Shown: positions 22,982-32,100 of the stretch, one piece after another
Numbering within the stretch: position 1 is the stretch's first letter
Layout of the letters: every line of letters begins with the position of its first letter
The notes under the pieces: generated by a model
The model's database searches: none
What the model saw: the letters and a program-made list of their open reading frames with translations, nothing else
What the model was told of the DNA's origin: nothing
Position numbers and translations under genes: made by a program
Assembly: GCA_017550965.1 (NCBI GenBank)
Contig: JAFZNK010000250.1
Span: 1-47,019, forward strand
Direction: 5' to 3'
Source of the DNA: Thermoguttaceae bacterium
GTDB lineage: Bacteria; Planctomycetota; Planctomycetia; Pirellulales; Thermoguttaceae
DNA: 47,019 nt

Positions 22982-24061
22982 GTGAAAGTTGCTCAAATCA
23001 GGGGAATCGCCGCCTATTTGCCCGAGGGACGATTAGACAACAAAGAGCTTGCGCAGATCTTTTCCAACTGGACGGAAGAAAAGATCAAGCGGAAGATTGG
23101 CATCGAGACGCGTCCGATCGCCGCCGAAGGAGAAACGGCGGTCGACCTTGGCGTCGCGGCGGGCGAACGTCTGCTCGCAAGCGGCGTCGTCGAGCGCGAC
23201 GAGATCGATTTCGTCGTTTTATGCACGCAGTCGCCCGACTATTTTCTGCCGTCGTCCGCATGTTTGATTCAAAGTCGGCTCGGGCTCAAAACGGGTTGCG
23301 GCGCGTTCGACATTAACCTCGGATGCAGCGGGTACGTCTACGGACTCGGCGTTTGCAAAGGGTTGATCGAGTCGGGAATCGCGCGTAAAGTCCTCTTTAT
23401 CACGGCGGAAACTTATTCGAAATATATCAACGAAAAAGATCGCGTAACGCGTCCGCTCTTCGGAGACGGCGCGACCGCCACGTTGCTCGAAGCGGCCGAT
23501 CTGGACGTCGCGACAAGCGACGCGTTAAGCGGCGCGCCCGCGATCGGGCCTTTTGAATACGGAACCGACGGCAACGGAGCCAATATGCTGATCGTCGAAG
23601 CGGGGGCGAGTCGTCTGCCCGCGTCGCCGGAGACTTCCGTCGCGTATTCCGATTCTCAGGCGGGGTACCGATCCAAAGAACAGCTTTTCATGAACGGCGC
23701 GGGAATCTTCACCTTTTCCATCGACGTCGTTCCTCCGCTTGTCAAGCGTTGCGAACAAATCGCCGCCGACGCGGGCATGTCGATCGACGCGTATATTTTC
23801 CATCAGGCGAATCGATTTATGCTCGACCGACTTCGCGAAGAATGCGGCGGTCTTGACGAACGAAAATTCTTCAACAGTCTGCTTACGCGCGGCAACACGG
23901 TCTCCAGCAGCATTCCAATCGCGATTATCGACGCGGTTCGCGACGGCATGGTTAAGCCGGGTTCGTGCGCGTTGCTCGTCGGATTCGGCGTGGGGTTGTC
24001 GTGGGGCGCGGGGTTCGTTCGATTTCCCGAGAATTTCCAGGTCGTTCCCCTGGAAGACTGA
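22982..24061 (+). CDS. Beta-ketoacyl-ACP synthase III family protein
   Basis: KAS III enzymes condense an acyl-CoA with malonyl-ACP, usually to start fatty acid synthesis. The 359-residue protein has the full Cys-His-Asn triad: Cys115 in NLGCSGYVYGL, His274 in FHQANRFMLD and Asn305 in TRGNTVSSSIP. LFGDGATATLL and the C-terminal GFGVGLSWGAGFV are also present. It is some 40 residues longer than E. coli FabH, with extra sequence between Cys and His (about residues 180-235). It may therefore be a specialised paralogue, for secondary lipid synthesis, rather than the housekeeping FabH. Start: GTG at 22982 has GAGAG six bases before it; a TTG two codons earlier overlaps that site. It leads a plus-strand run with argH, the pseudouridine synthase and the hydrolase. 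Confidence 0.9.
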   Translation: MKVAQIRGIAAYLPEGRLDNKELAQIFSNWTEEKIKRKIGIETRPIAAEGETAVDLGVAAGERLLASGVVERDEIDFVVLCTQSPDYFLPSSACLIQSRLGLKTGCGAFDINLGCSGYVYGLGVCKGLIESGIARKVLFITAETYSKYINEKDRVTRPLFGDGATATLLEAADLDVATSDALSGAPAIGPFEYGTDGNGANMLIVEAGASRLPASPETSVAYSDSQAGYRSKEQLFMNGAGIFTFSIDVVPPLVKRCEQIAADAGMSIDAYIFHQANRFMLDRLREECGGLDERKFFNSLLTRGNTVSSSIPIAIIDAVRDGMVKPGSCALLVGFGVGLSWGAGFVRFPENFQVVPLED

Positions 24062-24132
24062 TCGCGCGAGTCTGACGACGCGTCGCGCGCGTCGACGTCG
24101 CGAACAATAGACAGAATTTAAACGGCGATAAG

Positions 24133-25530
24133 ATGACCGAAAACAACAATAAGCCCGACAAAGCGTGGGGCGGCGTCTTTACGGAAGCCACCGACTCTCG
24201 GATGGAGCGGTTCAGCGAGAGTATTAGTTTCGACAAAAGGATGTACGAGCAGGATATTCGCGGCTCGATCGGGCACGCGCGCATGCTTGCCGACGTCGGG
24301 ATCCTCACGCGCGAAGAATTCGAAGAAATCGAACGCGAACTAATTGCGATTAAGGAGCGAATCGAACAAGGCGATTTCAAGTTTTCGGCGGCGCTCGAAG
24401 ATATTCATATGCACGTCGAAAGAGCGTTGACCGACAAAATCGGCGACGTCGGTCGAAAGCTGCACACGGCGAGAAGTCGAAACGACCAGGTTTCCACCGA
24501 TTTTCGACTTTGGATTCGCGACGCGATCGACAAGCTCGACGCATTGCTCGAAGATTTGCAAAAGGCGTTTGTCGGGCGTTGCGACGGCGATTTTGACGTG
24601 ATCGTCCCCGCGTACACGCATACGCAGCGCGCCCAGCCGGTTCTCGCGCCCCATATTTGGCTCGCGTATGTCGAGAAGTTTCAGCGCGACCGCGAACGAC
24701 TCGCCGACTGCCGCGGGCGCGTCAACACGCTCAGCCTTGGCGCGGCCGCGTGCGCCGGAACAAGTCTGCCGATCGATCGAACGAAAACGGCGGAATATCT
24801 TGGATTCGAATTGATCGCCGCCAACAGCGTCGACGTGTCGAGCGACCGTGATTTCGCGACTGAATTTGCGTACGACATGGCGCAAATCGCCATCCACCTG
24901 AGCGGTTGGGCCGAAGACTGGATTTGGCAGTCGACCGTCGAATTCGGGTTCCTCAAATTGCCGCAGTCGTTTTGCACGGGCTCGTCGATTATGCCGCAAA
25001 AAGTCAATCCGGACGTTTTGGAACTCATTCGCGGCAAGACGGCGCGCGTCGTCGGCAATTTACAGTCGTTGCTCGTCCTGACCAAAGGACTTCCGCTTGC
25101 GTACAATCGCGACTTGCAAGAGGACAAAGAGCCGATCTTCGATTCGTTCGACGCCGTCTCCGCGTCGCTTGAACTTGCCGCGCCTATCGCCGCGCGGACG
25201 GTTCTCAATCGCGAATCGATCGCGGAGCGGCTCGACAAGGGTTATCTGGACGCGACGAGCTTAATGGAATACTTGATTCGCAAGGGCGTTCCGCAACGCT
25301 CTGCGCACGGCGCGGTCGGTAGGCTCGTTCGTCAGGGAATCGATTCGGGCAAAGCTCTTGCCGAATTTTCGCTTGAAACGCTTCAGAAGGAATGCGAACT
25401 CATCGACGAAAGCGTCTACGATTATCTTGGCGCCGCCAACGCGGTCAAAGCGATGAAGAGCTACGGCTCCACCGCGCCCGATCAGGTGCGTTTCCAGATC
25501 GATTCGTGGAAAAAACGCCTTGGGTTGTGA
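24133..25530 (+). CDS. argH: Argininosuccinate lyase
   Basis: ArgH splits argininosuccinate into arginine and fumarate, the last step of arginine synthesis. The 465-residue protein matches the family in length and order of motifs: [22 protein letters not shown] at the start, [53 protein letters not shown], the fumarase/lyase superfamily signature [12 protein letters not shown] with its catalytic Ser, [15 protein letters not shown], and [16 protein letters not shown] near the end. The ribosome-binding site is weak (a GGCGATAAG stretch before the ATG). It follows the KAS III gene by 71 bases and precedes the pseudouridine synthase gene by 31. No arginine-specific regulator site was recognised. 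Confidence 0.97.
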   Translation: MTENNNKPDKAWGGVFTEATDSRMERFSESISFDKRMYEQDIRGSIGHARMLADVGILTREEFEEIERELIAIKERIEQGDFKFSAALEDIHMHVERALTDKIGDVGRKLHTARSRNDQVSTDFRLWIRDAIDKLDALLEDLQKAFVGRCDGDFDVIVPAYTHTQRAQPVLAPHIWLAYVEKFQRDRERLADCRGRVNTLSLGAAACAGTSLPIDRTKTAEYLGFELIAANSVDVSSDRDFATEFAYDMAQIAIHLSGWAEDWIWQSTVEFGFLKLPQSFCTGSSIMPQKVNPDVLELIRGKTARVVGNLQSLLVLTKGLPLAYNRDLQEDKEPIFDSFDAVSASLELAAPIAARTVLNRESIAERLDKGYLDATSLMEYLIRKGVPQRSAHGAVGRLVRQGIDSGKALAEFSLETLQKECELIDESVYDYLGAANAVKAMKSYGSTAPDQVRFQIDSWKKRLGL

Positions 25531-25561
25531 TTTTGCGTGTTTTTAGTCATACGGAACGCTT

Positions 25562-26689
25562 ATGTCCTCAAATAGACCCGACGAAGCCGACGATCTTTTC
25601 GATCAGGACGAACTTGATTCGCTTGACGAACTGGAGTCTTTTGACGCCGCCGACCAATGGGCGCCTCCGTCGGAAAAGCCCGGCGACGTGGCAAGGCGCG
25701 TCGTTTCCGACGCGGAGGCGGGCTGGCGGCTCGATTTGTTTCTGGTCTCCAAGTTTCCGCAATACAGCCGCGTCCTGATTCGCAAGGCGATTCAGGCGGA
25801 AGAGGGCGTCGACGTCGACGGAATCCACGGCAAGCCGTCGTTTCGACTCAAGCCCGGCTCCGTCGTTTCGTTTCGACTCGTCGAGCCGCCCAGAGAGTCG
25901 CCGATTCCCGAAGACATACCCCTCGACGTCCTTTACGAGGACGACGACATGGCGGTCGTCAATAAGCCCGCCGACATGGTCGTTCATCCGTCGCGGGGAC
26001 ATTGGTCGGGGACGCTTGTCGGAGCGCTTGCGCATCGCTTCGTCGGGCAGTTGAGTTCCAATCGCGGCCCCGCGCGGCCGGGGATCGTTCATCGACTCGA
26101 TCGCGACACCAGCGGCGTGATCATCGTGGCGAAAAACGACGTGGCGCACGCGAATCTTGCCGCGCTCTTTGAAGAGAAACGCATTCAAAAAGAATATTTG
26201 GCGATCGCGCTGGGCGGATTCAATTCGGATCGCGAGATCGTCGATCAGCCTATCGGGCTTCATCCGAAGTTTCGCACGCGCATGGCGATCGCGCCGGACG
26301 ACCCCGACGCCAAGCCGGCGCAAACGTATTTTGAGATTCTCGAACGTTTTCGCGGGTTCTCGGTCGTGCGCTGTTTGCCGAAGACGGGCCGGACGCATCA
26401 AATTCGCGTTCATCTTGCGTATCTCGGCTGTCCGATCCTTTGCGACAAACTCTACGGGGGGCGTTCGGAGATCACGCGCGACGAAATCGCGGGAACGGTC
26501 GATCGCTCTCCCAAGCGCAAAGGAGACGACGCGCCGCGCGTTCCGCCGATACTCGCTCGTCAGGCTCTTCACGCGCGCAAAATCACGTTTGAACATCCGA
26601 CGACGCGCGAGGTAATGACGATTGAAGCGCCGATCCCCAAAGACATGCAAGACGTAATCGACGCGCTTCGCGAGTTCCGGTCCCTTTGA
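25562..26689 (+). CDS. RluA/RluD-family RNA pseudouridine synthase
   Basis: The enzyme isomerises specific uridines in structured RNA, typically 23S rRNA. The 375-residue protein has an acidic leader rich in Asp/Glu (about residues 1-45, longer than usual). An S4 RNA-binding domain follows (WRLDLFLVSKFPQYSRVLIRKAI in parts, about 54-100), then the catalytic domain with VNKPADMVVHPSRG and the signature HRLDRDTSGVIIVAKN, whose second Asp (about 181) is the catalytic residue. KTGRTHQIRVHL and HARKITFEHP follow. An insertion between GGRSEITRDE and PPILARQALHA is typical of some relatives. RluD is the closest familiar type, but the exact target uridines cannot be read from sequence. GGAACGCTT before the ATG gives a moderate ribosome-binding site. 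Probably cotranscribed with argH. Confidence 0.92.
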   Translation: MSSNRPDEADDLFDQDELDSLDELESFDAADQWAPPSEKPGDVARRVVSDAEAGWRLDLFLVSKFPQYSRVLIRKAIQAEEGVDVDGIHGKPSFRLKPGSVVSFRLVEPPRESPIPEDIPLDVLYEDDDMAVVNKPADMVVHPSRGHWSGTLVGALAHRFVGQLSSNRGPARPGIVHRLDRDTSGVIIVAKNDVAHANLAALFEEKRIQKEYLAIALGGFNSDREIVDQPIGLHPKFRTRMAIAPDDPDAKPAQTYFEILERFRGFSVVRCLPKTGRTHQIRVHLAYLGCPILCDKLYGGRSEITRDEIAGTVDRSPKRKGDDAPRVPPILARQALHARKITFEHPTTREVMTIEAPIPKDMQDVIDALREFRSL

Positions 26690-26743
26690 CGGCGCGTTTG
26701 TCGAACGTCGACGATTACCCCAGCTCCATAGGAAAGACTGACA

Positions 26744-27649
26744 ATGTCCGTTTCCGATCAGAAACAAGGCTGGAAAGCCCTGTATCCTTACGAATCGCAT
26801 TATATGACGATCGGAGGATTTAAGTATCATTACCTGGACGAAGGTCCGACCGAGCCCGACGGCGTCGAGCGTCCCGTTCTTATTTGCGTGCACGGCAATC
26901 CGACGTGGTCGTTTTTCTTTCGTTCGGTTGTGAACGCGTTTCGCGACAAATATCGCGTGATCGCCGTCGATCACATCGGTTGCGGGCTTTCTGAGAAACC
27001 GGGCGCGAAGGAATATCCGTACACGATCGCGCGACGCGCCGACGACTTGCTTGAACTGATCGAAAAACTCGAATTGAAGAACTGCGTTCTGGTCGCGCAC
27101 GACTGGGGCGGCGCGGTCGGGATGTGCGCCGCCACGCAGATTCCGGACGTCTTTTCGAAAATCGTTCTGATGAACACCGCGTCGTATTTGCACGAGCGTT
27201 GTCCGCGCCGTATTCGGACGTTCCATATTCCGATTCTCAATAAGATCCTGGCGCAAGGTCTGAACGTCTTTCCCGTCGCGGCCTCGTCGATGGCGACCGC
27301 CAAAGGGCTTAGCCAGGACGTAAAATCCGGCTTGCTCGCGCCTTACGACTCCTGGTCGAATCGCGTCGCGGTTCTGGAATTTGTCAAAGACATACCGATC
27401 TCGCCAAAACATCGCAGTTACGAAACGTTTGTGAAGATGATGGAGCGGCTGCCGGTCTTCAAAGACAAGCCGGTCGCGCTTATTTGGGGCGTGAAAGACT
27501 GGTGTTTCCCGCCCGAGGTCTTTTTAGAAGAGTATTTGAAATACTATCCCAACGCGTTTGTGCGTAAAATTGAAGATTCCGGACATTATCTGCTCGAAGA
27601 TTCGCCGGACGAAGCGCTTGCCGCAATGCGTGAATTTTTGGAACGATAA
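26744..27649 (+). CDS. Alpha/beta hydrolase, haloalkane-dehalogenase/OleB-like
   Basis: The 301-residue protein is a full alpha/beta hydrolase. HGNPTWSF (His50-Asn52-Trp55 region) supplies the oxyanion and halide-type site. The nucleophile is Asp120 in HDWGG rather than Ser, and the catalytic His is 281 in DSGHYLLED. Asp nucleophiles are the mark of haloalkane dehalogenases and of the related OleB beta-lactone decarboxylases. Recalled OleB features also match: LLAPYDSWSNR, VKDIPISP and the ending HYLLEDSPDEALAAMREFLER. OleB acts with OleA, OleC and OleD to make long-chain olefins. A KAS III gene lies 2.7 kb upstream, but no oleC or oleD is present here, so the pathway cannot be claimed. Starts after a gap of 54 bases behind the pseudouridine synthase gene. 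Confidence 0.85.
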   Translation: MSVSDQKQGWKALYPYESHYMTIGGFKYHYLDEGPTEPDGVERPVLICVHGNPTWSFFFRSVVNAFRDKYRVIAVDHIGCGLSEKPGAKEYPYTIARRADDLLELIEKLELKNCVLVAHDWGGAVGMCAATQIPDVFSKIVLMNTASYLHERCPRRIRTFHIPILNKILAQGLNVFPVAASSMATAKGLSQDVKSGLLAPYDSWSNRVAVLEFVKDIPISPKHRSYETFVKMMERLPVFKDKPVALIWGVKDWCFPPEVFLEEYLKYYPNAFVRKIEDSGHYLLEDSPDEALAAMREFLER

Positions 27650-27697
27650 GACGATTTTTACAGCCGCGCTCGACGCGAGGACAGGGGGAAACAGACG

Positions 27698-28750
27698 ATG
27701 ACGGAAGACCGGCAACCGAACAAAATTACGTCTCAGGATCGCCGCCAGAACCTTGGCGCGTTGCTGCAGGAATTCGGTCAGACGCGCCTGGCGCTGGAGA
27801 ACGAATTGGCAAAAGTCGTCGTCGGTCAAAAAGACGCGATTCGCCAGATTTTCGCGGCGATTTTTACGCGCGGCCATTGTCTCCTGGAAGGGGTTCCCGG
27901 CCTGGCCAAGACGCTGACCGTCTCGACGATCGCTAAAATTCTCGGCGTGGAGTATCGCCGTATTCAGTTCACGCCCGACTTGACCCCGTCGGACATTACC
28001 GGAACGACGGTCCTCGAAGAAGACGCGGATCGAAAGCGTTCGTTTCGATTTGTCGAAGGGCCGGTCTTTACGAACATTCTCCTCGCCGACGAGATCAACA
28101 GAACGCCGCCGAAGACGCAGTCGGCGCTGTTGCAGGCGATGCAGGAACGCGAAGTTACCGTCGGGAACACGACCTATAGATTGCCCGATCCGTTTTTGGT
28201 CGTCGCGACGCAGAACCCGATCGATCAGGAAGGAACGTATCCTCTTCCGGAAGCGCAACTTGACCGCTTTATGTTCAATGTGAAGATCGACTATCCGACG
28301 CTTGAAGAAGAAGAAAAGATTCTCGCCGCCACGACGCGCGGCGATTTCACGGAACCGGCGAAGTTGCTTAATCCCAAGATATTGCTCGGGATGCAGAAAC
28401 TTGTTTCGTCCGTCGCCGTGAGTCAGTACGTGGTTCAATACGCGACGGCGCTTGTTCGCGCGACGCGCCCGACCGACGCGAGCGCCCCGGAGTTCGTGCG
28501 CGATCTGGTCGACTGGGGCGCCGGACCGCGCGCGGGCCAGTACCTGATCAACGGCGGCAAAGCGTTCGCCGCCATGGACGGACGATTCTCCGTCTCAATT
28601 GAAGACGTTAAAGCCGCCGCGATCCCCGTGTTAAGAAAACGCGTCGGCGCCAATTTCCAGGCGCAAGCCGAAGGCATGACAACCGACAAGATCGTCCGGA
28701 AATTGCTCGAAACCGTCAAAACGCCGACAATTGAGAAATACGCGAAATAG
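27698..28750 (+). CDS. MoxR-family AAA+ ATPase
   Basis: MoxR ATPases act as chaperones that help mature or activate protein complexes, often with VWA-domain partners. The 350-residue protein has Walker A GVPGLAKT (about residue 65), QFTPDLTPSDITGTTV, Walker B ILLADEINR (about 128), TPPKTQSALLQAMQERE, sensor 1 VATQNP with IDQEGTYPLPEAQLDRF, and the lid domain with RVGANFQAQAEGMT near the end. AGGGGG lies in the region before the ATG. In most genomes moxR is followed by a DUF58 gene and VWA genes. Here it is followed by a repeat-containing gap and the giant surface protein, so the partner genes must be elsewhere. It closes the plus-strand run that begins with the KAS III gene. Confidence 0.95.
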   Translation: MTEDRQPNKITSQDRRQNLGALLQEFGQTRLALENELAKVVVGQKDAIRQIFAAIFTRGHCLLEGVPGLAKTLTVSTIAKILGVEYRRIQFTPDLTPSDITGTTVLEEDADRKRSFRFVEGPVFTNILLADEINRTPPKTQSALLQAMQEREVTVGNTTYRLPDPFLVVATQNPIDQEGTYPLPEAQLDRFMFNVKIDYPTLEEEEKILAATTRGDFTEPAKLLNPKILLGMQKLVSSVAVSQYVVQYATALVRATRPTDASAPEFVRDLVDWGAGPRAGQYLINGGKAFAAMDGRFSVSIEDVKAAAIPVLRKRVGANFQAQAEGMTTDKIVRKLLETVKTPTIEKYAK

Positions 28751-29199
28751 GGTTCGACGACGGATTCCCGGTTTGCGCTCAGACGCGCGATTTCTCCAAC
28801 CGCGCCAGACTCAATTCGTGGACGTCCGGGGACTTGCGTCTGCTTTAACTTGCAATTGTCTCGTAGAGGCAAAGCGAAAACTGTATAGTTCGCGGAATCT
28901 TACTTCACGATAATTTTTATAGCGTTAACGTTCCCGGCTTTCGTCGGCGCCAAAACACATGATTTCTCAAACAGTGGGACGTCCTCATAATCGCGTTTTT
29001 TAAGAAATAATTCGAAATATAGGGTTAAAGGCGGCTCTTTCTCTTGTCAAAAAGTTTCTCTAAAGTACAATTAAGACAACGGGAGCGCATGGGCGCGACT
29101 TGTCATAGATTTTTGATCTGACAAGTAGAGCGTCGCCGTTTTCGTTAAATTTGCCGAGGGAATTATTTAAGCGCAATACAGCAATAGTGGAGAAACGTT
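28751..29199. other. Gap between moxR and the giant surface-protein gene
   Basis: Contains a degenerate half of the CCGGGG hairpin (28824-28844, GTCCGGGGACTTGCGTC) and related fragments, then the promoter at 29044-29071. No gene or clear terminator is seen. Confidence 0.55.
29044..29071 (+). promoter_or_regulatory. Promoter of the giant surface-protein gene
   Basis: TTGTCA (29044-29049), 16 bases, then TACAAT (29066-29071). The leader would be about 120 bases, ending in GGAG seven bases before the ATG. Confidence 0.6.
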
Positions 29200-32100
29200 A
29201 TGTTTTTTAAGCGCAACGCTTTCAATGATCTTTATCGTAATTTGCTTGACGTCAATCGCGGCCAGTCGGAAAAAAGCCGAACCGGAGGTTCCGATAAGAA
29301 TAAGCGTCGCGCTCCAAAATCGTCCCGATTGCGCTTGGAAGCGCTTGAAGACCGCCAACTCCTGGACGCGGCGGGGTTGTTTGCCTACGATAACGGCGGC
29401 GTTTACGCCCCCGTCTTGGCGACGACCGGCGCCGACGTTCCGTCGACCGTCGTTACGACGAACATCGACGTTGTCGACGACACAGACGGCTTGATTTCGC
29501 TTCGCGAAGCGATTAATAACGCCTCAAACGGCGATACGATTACCTTTGCCCCTTCCATGAAAGACAAGAAGATCATATTATCTAACGGGCAATTGCCGAG
29601 CGGTAAATCGATTACCATCGACGCCCTTAATCTCTATGACGAAGGCGCGCCTGGCGTTACTATCGACGGGAACGGCGGCAAAATTATTAACACAAGAAGC
29701 AAACTAACCATAAAAGGGATACGCTTTACGAACGGCGGAGGCGGCAGGGGCGACGGCACAAGTAGTTGCGGCGCCATTGAATTTTACGCCGATTTTACCG
29801 TCTCGTATTGCGTCTTTACTAATTGCGACGGCGGCGACGCCAGATATACCTATGGCGGCGCGATAAAAGCGGACGAATGCAACGTTTCGATCGACCACTG
29901 CGTCTTCGACAATAATAAATCGGGGCAGGGAGGAGCGGTTCGTCTTTGGGACGTGAAGAGCGTGTCTATTTCAGACACTCTCTTTGTGAACAACAAAGCC
30001 GTGAGCAACGACGCCGGCGGTCAAGGCGGCGCTATTTATATTAGGGCCAAGGACAATAACAATAATACGTTTTTTACCAACGTTACCATTTACGGCAATA
30101 GCGCATCAGGCGGCTGCGGCGGAGTCTATATGCAAGCGGGAACCGCTACGTTGCGTAACACGATTATCGTTGGAAATACGGGCGGCGACGGCAGTGGGAG
30201 CTTTAACGCGTACTATTCTATTTTGCCCGCCCAATGGAATGGAAATAACAACATTGTTTGCAATTCCACCGCCGCTAAATCGCTCTTTGTCAACGCGGAC
30301 AACGGCGACTACCGACTTGCTCCGAACTCTCAAGCTATTGACAAAGGTTATAACGATTACGTAACGTCCGACAGGGATCTTGCCGGCAATCGGCGCAAAG
30401 CCGGACCTGAACTCGTCGTTGGATCCGGATCTGTTGTCGACATTGGAGCATACGAATTTGCTCTCGTCGCTCCGACCTTGACTGTCGAAGACACGACGTT
30501 CAATTCGATTACCGTCAACGTGGGCGACGTTGGCGGAGCGAATAGTTATATACTTCAATACGCAGATTCGATTGAGGCTCTTGAAGCTCTCGGCGAGGAA
30601 GAAGGAATTCCCGTAAATGTTGGAAACAACATTGTCGACGGCGAGGGTATCGTTGAAAAGACTCGCTATTTCTTCCGCGTTAAGGCAAAAGCCGACGGTT
30701 TTACCGACTCCGATTGGTCGACGACCGTTTCGGCGCTGGCGGCTGACAAACTTAAAGCGCCGACATTGTCCGCCGAGGCGACTGAAACGACGATAACCGT
30801 CAATGTTGAACCAGTTGCCAACGCGTCTGTTTATGTGCTGGAATACTCCGAGAATGAAAACTTCGTCGGCGCGACGGCGACTAATCTGACGGACGACTTA
30901 ACTTACACAGTCTCCGGTCTCACGCCCAATACGCCTTGTTTTTTTCGCGTCAAGGCGACTGCAGACGGGTACAACGAGTCCGAGTGGGCGAATCTCTCGA
31001 CGAAAACCGACGTTAAAACATGGTTCGTAACCCGGAACGACGACTCCAACGTCGAAGGAACGTTGCGTTACGCTCTTAGCAACGCAGGCAGCGGGGAGAA
31101 GATTGCCTTTGATCCCGTCGCGTTTGCCGATCCAAATAATAGAACGATTTCTCTGTCGAATCCGCTACCCGCTAACGCTGTTACTATCGACGCAATGGCC
31201 ATTTACGGCGAAGACGGCCCTGGTCTCAAGATCGACGCGAACAACATATATACTTTTTTCCAATCGGGCTTCAGTATGACGTTCAAAGGAATAGAGTTCA
31301 CGCGAGGTCGTAGTTATGGAGATCACGGATCCTTTGATTTTGGCGCCAACTTCACCGCTTCCTATTGCGTCTTTTCTTCATTCAACGGCGGAAAATGGGG
31401 AAGCGTGCTATACTCGGGCGGCGAAAACGGCCATGTCGACGAAGTCTCCATCGACCATTGCGTCTTTAAAAATAACACCGCTTCAGAAAGAGGAGGCGCG
31501 TTGCATTTTGCTAATACGAGCAAAGTAACAATTACGGACTCGATTCTAGTAAATAACGTCGCTAACGGTTCTGGCAAAGGCGGGGCGATTTTTATTAGCG
31601 GAGGCGAGCTCACCCTTACAAACGTAACTGTAGCAGACAATGTCGCGACTACTGGAACCGTCTGTCTGGAAAACCAGGCCAAATTTGTATTAAATAACTC
31701 GATCTTCATTAGCGATTATTCTAACGACGTCTATATGACCGTGGGACACGGAACGTCATTAGACGTCCACATGTCCTTGATAAAGTGGGACCCTGTAGAC
31801 ACGGCCATCACTAAATACGAATCTTCCTGGAAATACAATTCCTCTTTACCGCTTTTCGTCGACGCCGCAAACGGCGACTACCGACTTTCCTCCGAGCCCG
31901 GTTCTCAAGCGATTGATCTGGGTTCGAACAGTTACGTAACCAATGTTGCAACCGCTAAAGATCTTGCCGGCAATGCGCGTGTTGAAGGCGGTAAAGTCGA
32001 CGTCGGCGCGTACGAGTATTATCTTGCCGCTCCAAAACTAACAGTCGTCGAAGGGGCTGCAACCGATTCGACGATTACCGTCAGCGTGGGAGCCGTCGCC

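Noticed and set aside
25568..27412. Minus-strand frame of 614 codons opposite the pseudouridine synthase and hydrolase genes
   Set aside because: It spans two recognised plus-strand genes and their spacer and shows no known motif.
22982..27649. A complete olefin (oleABCD) cluster
   Set aside because: Only an OleB-like hydrolase and a KAS III are present; the KAS III active-site region reads NLGCSGYVYG as in FabH, and argH and a pseudouridine synthase lie between.
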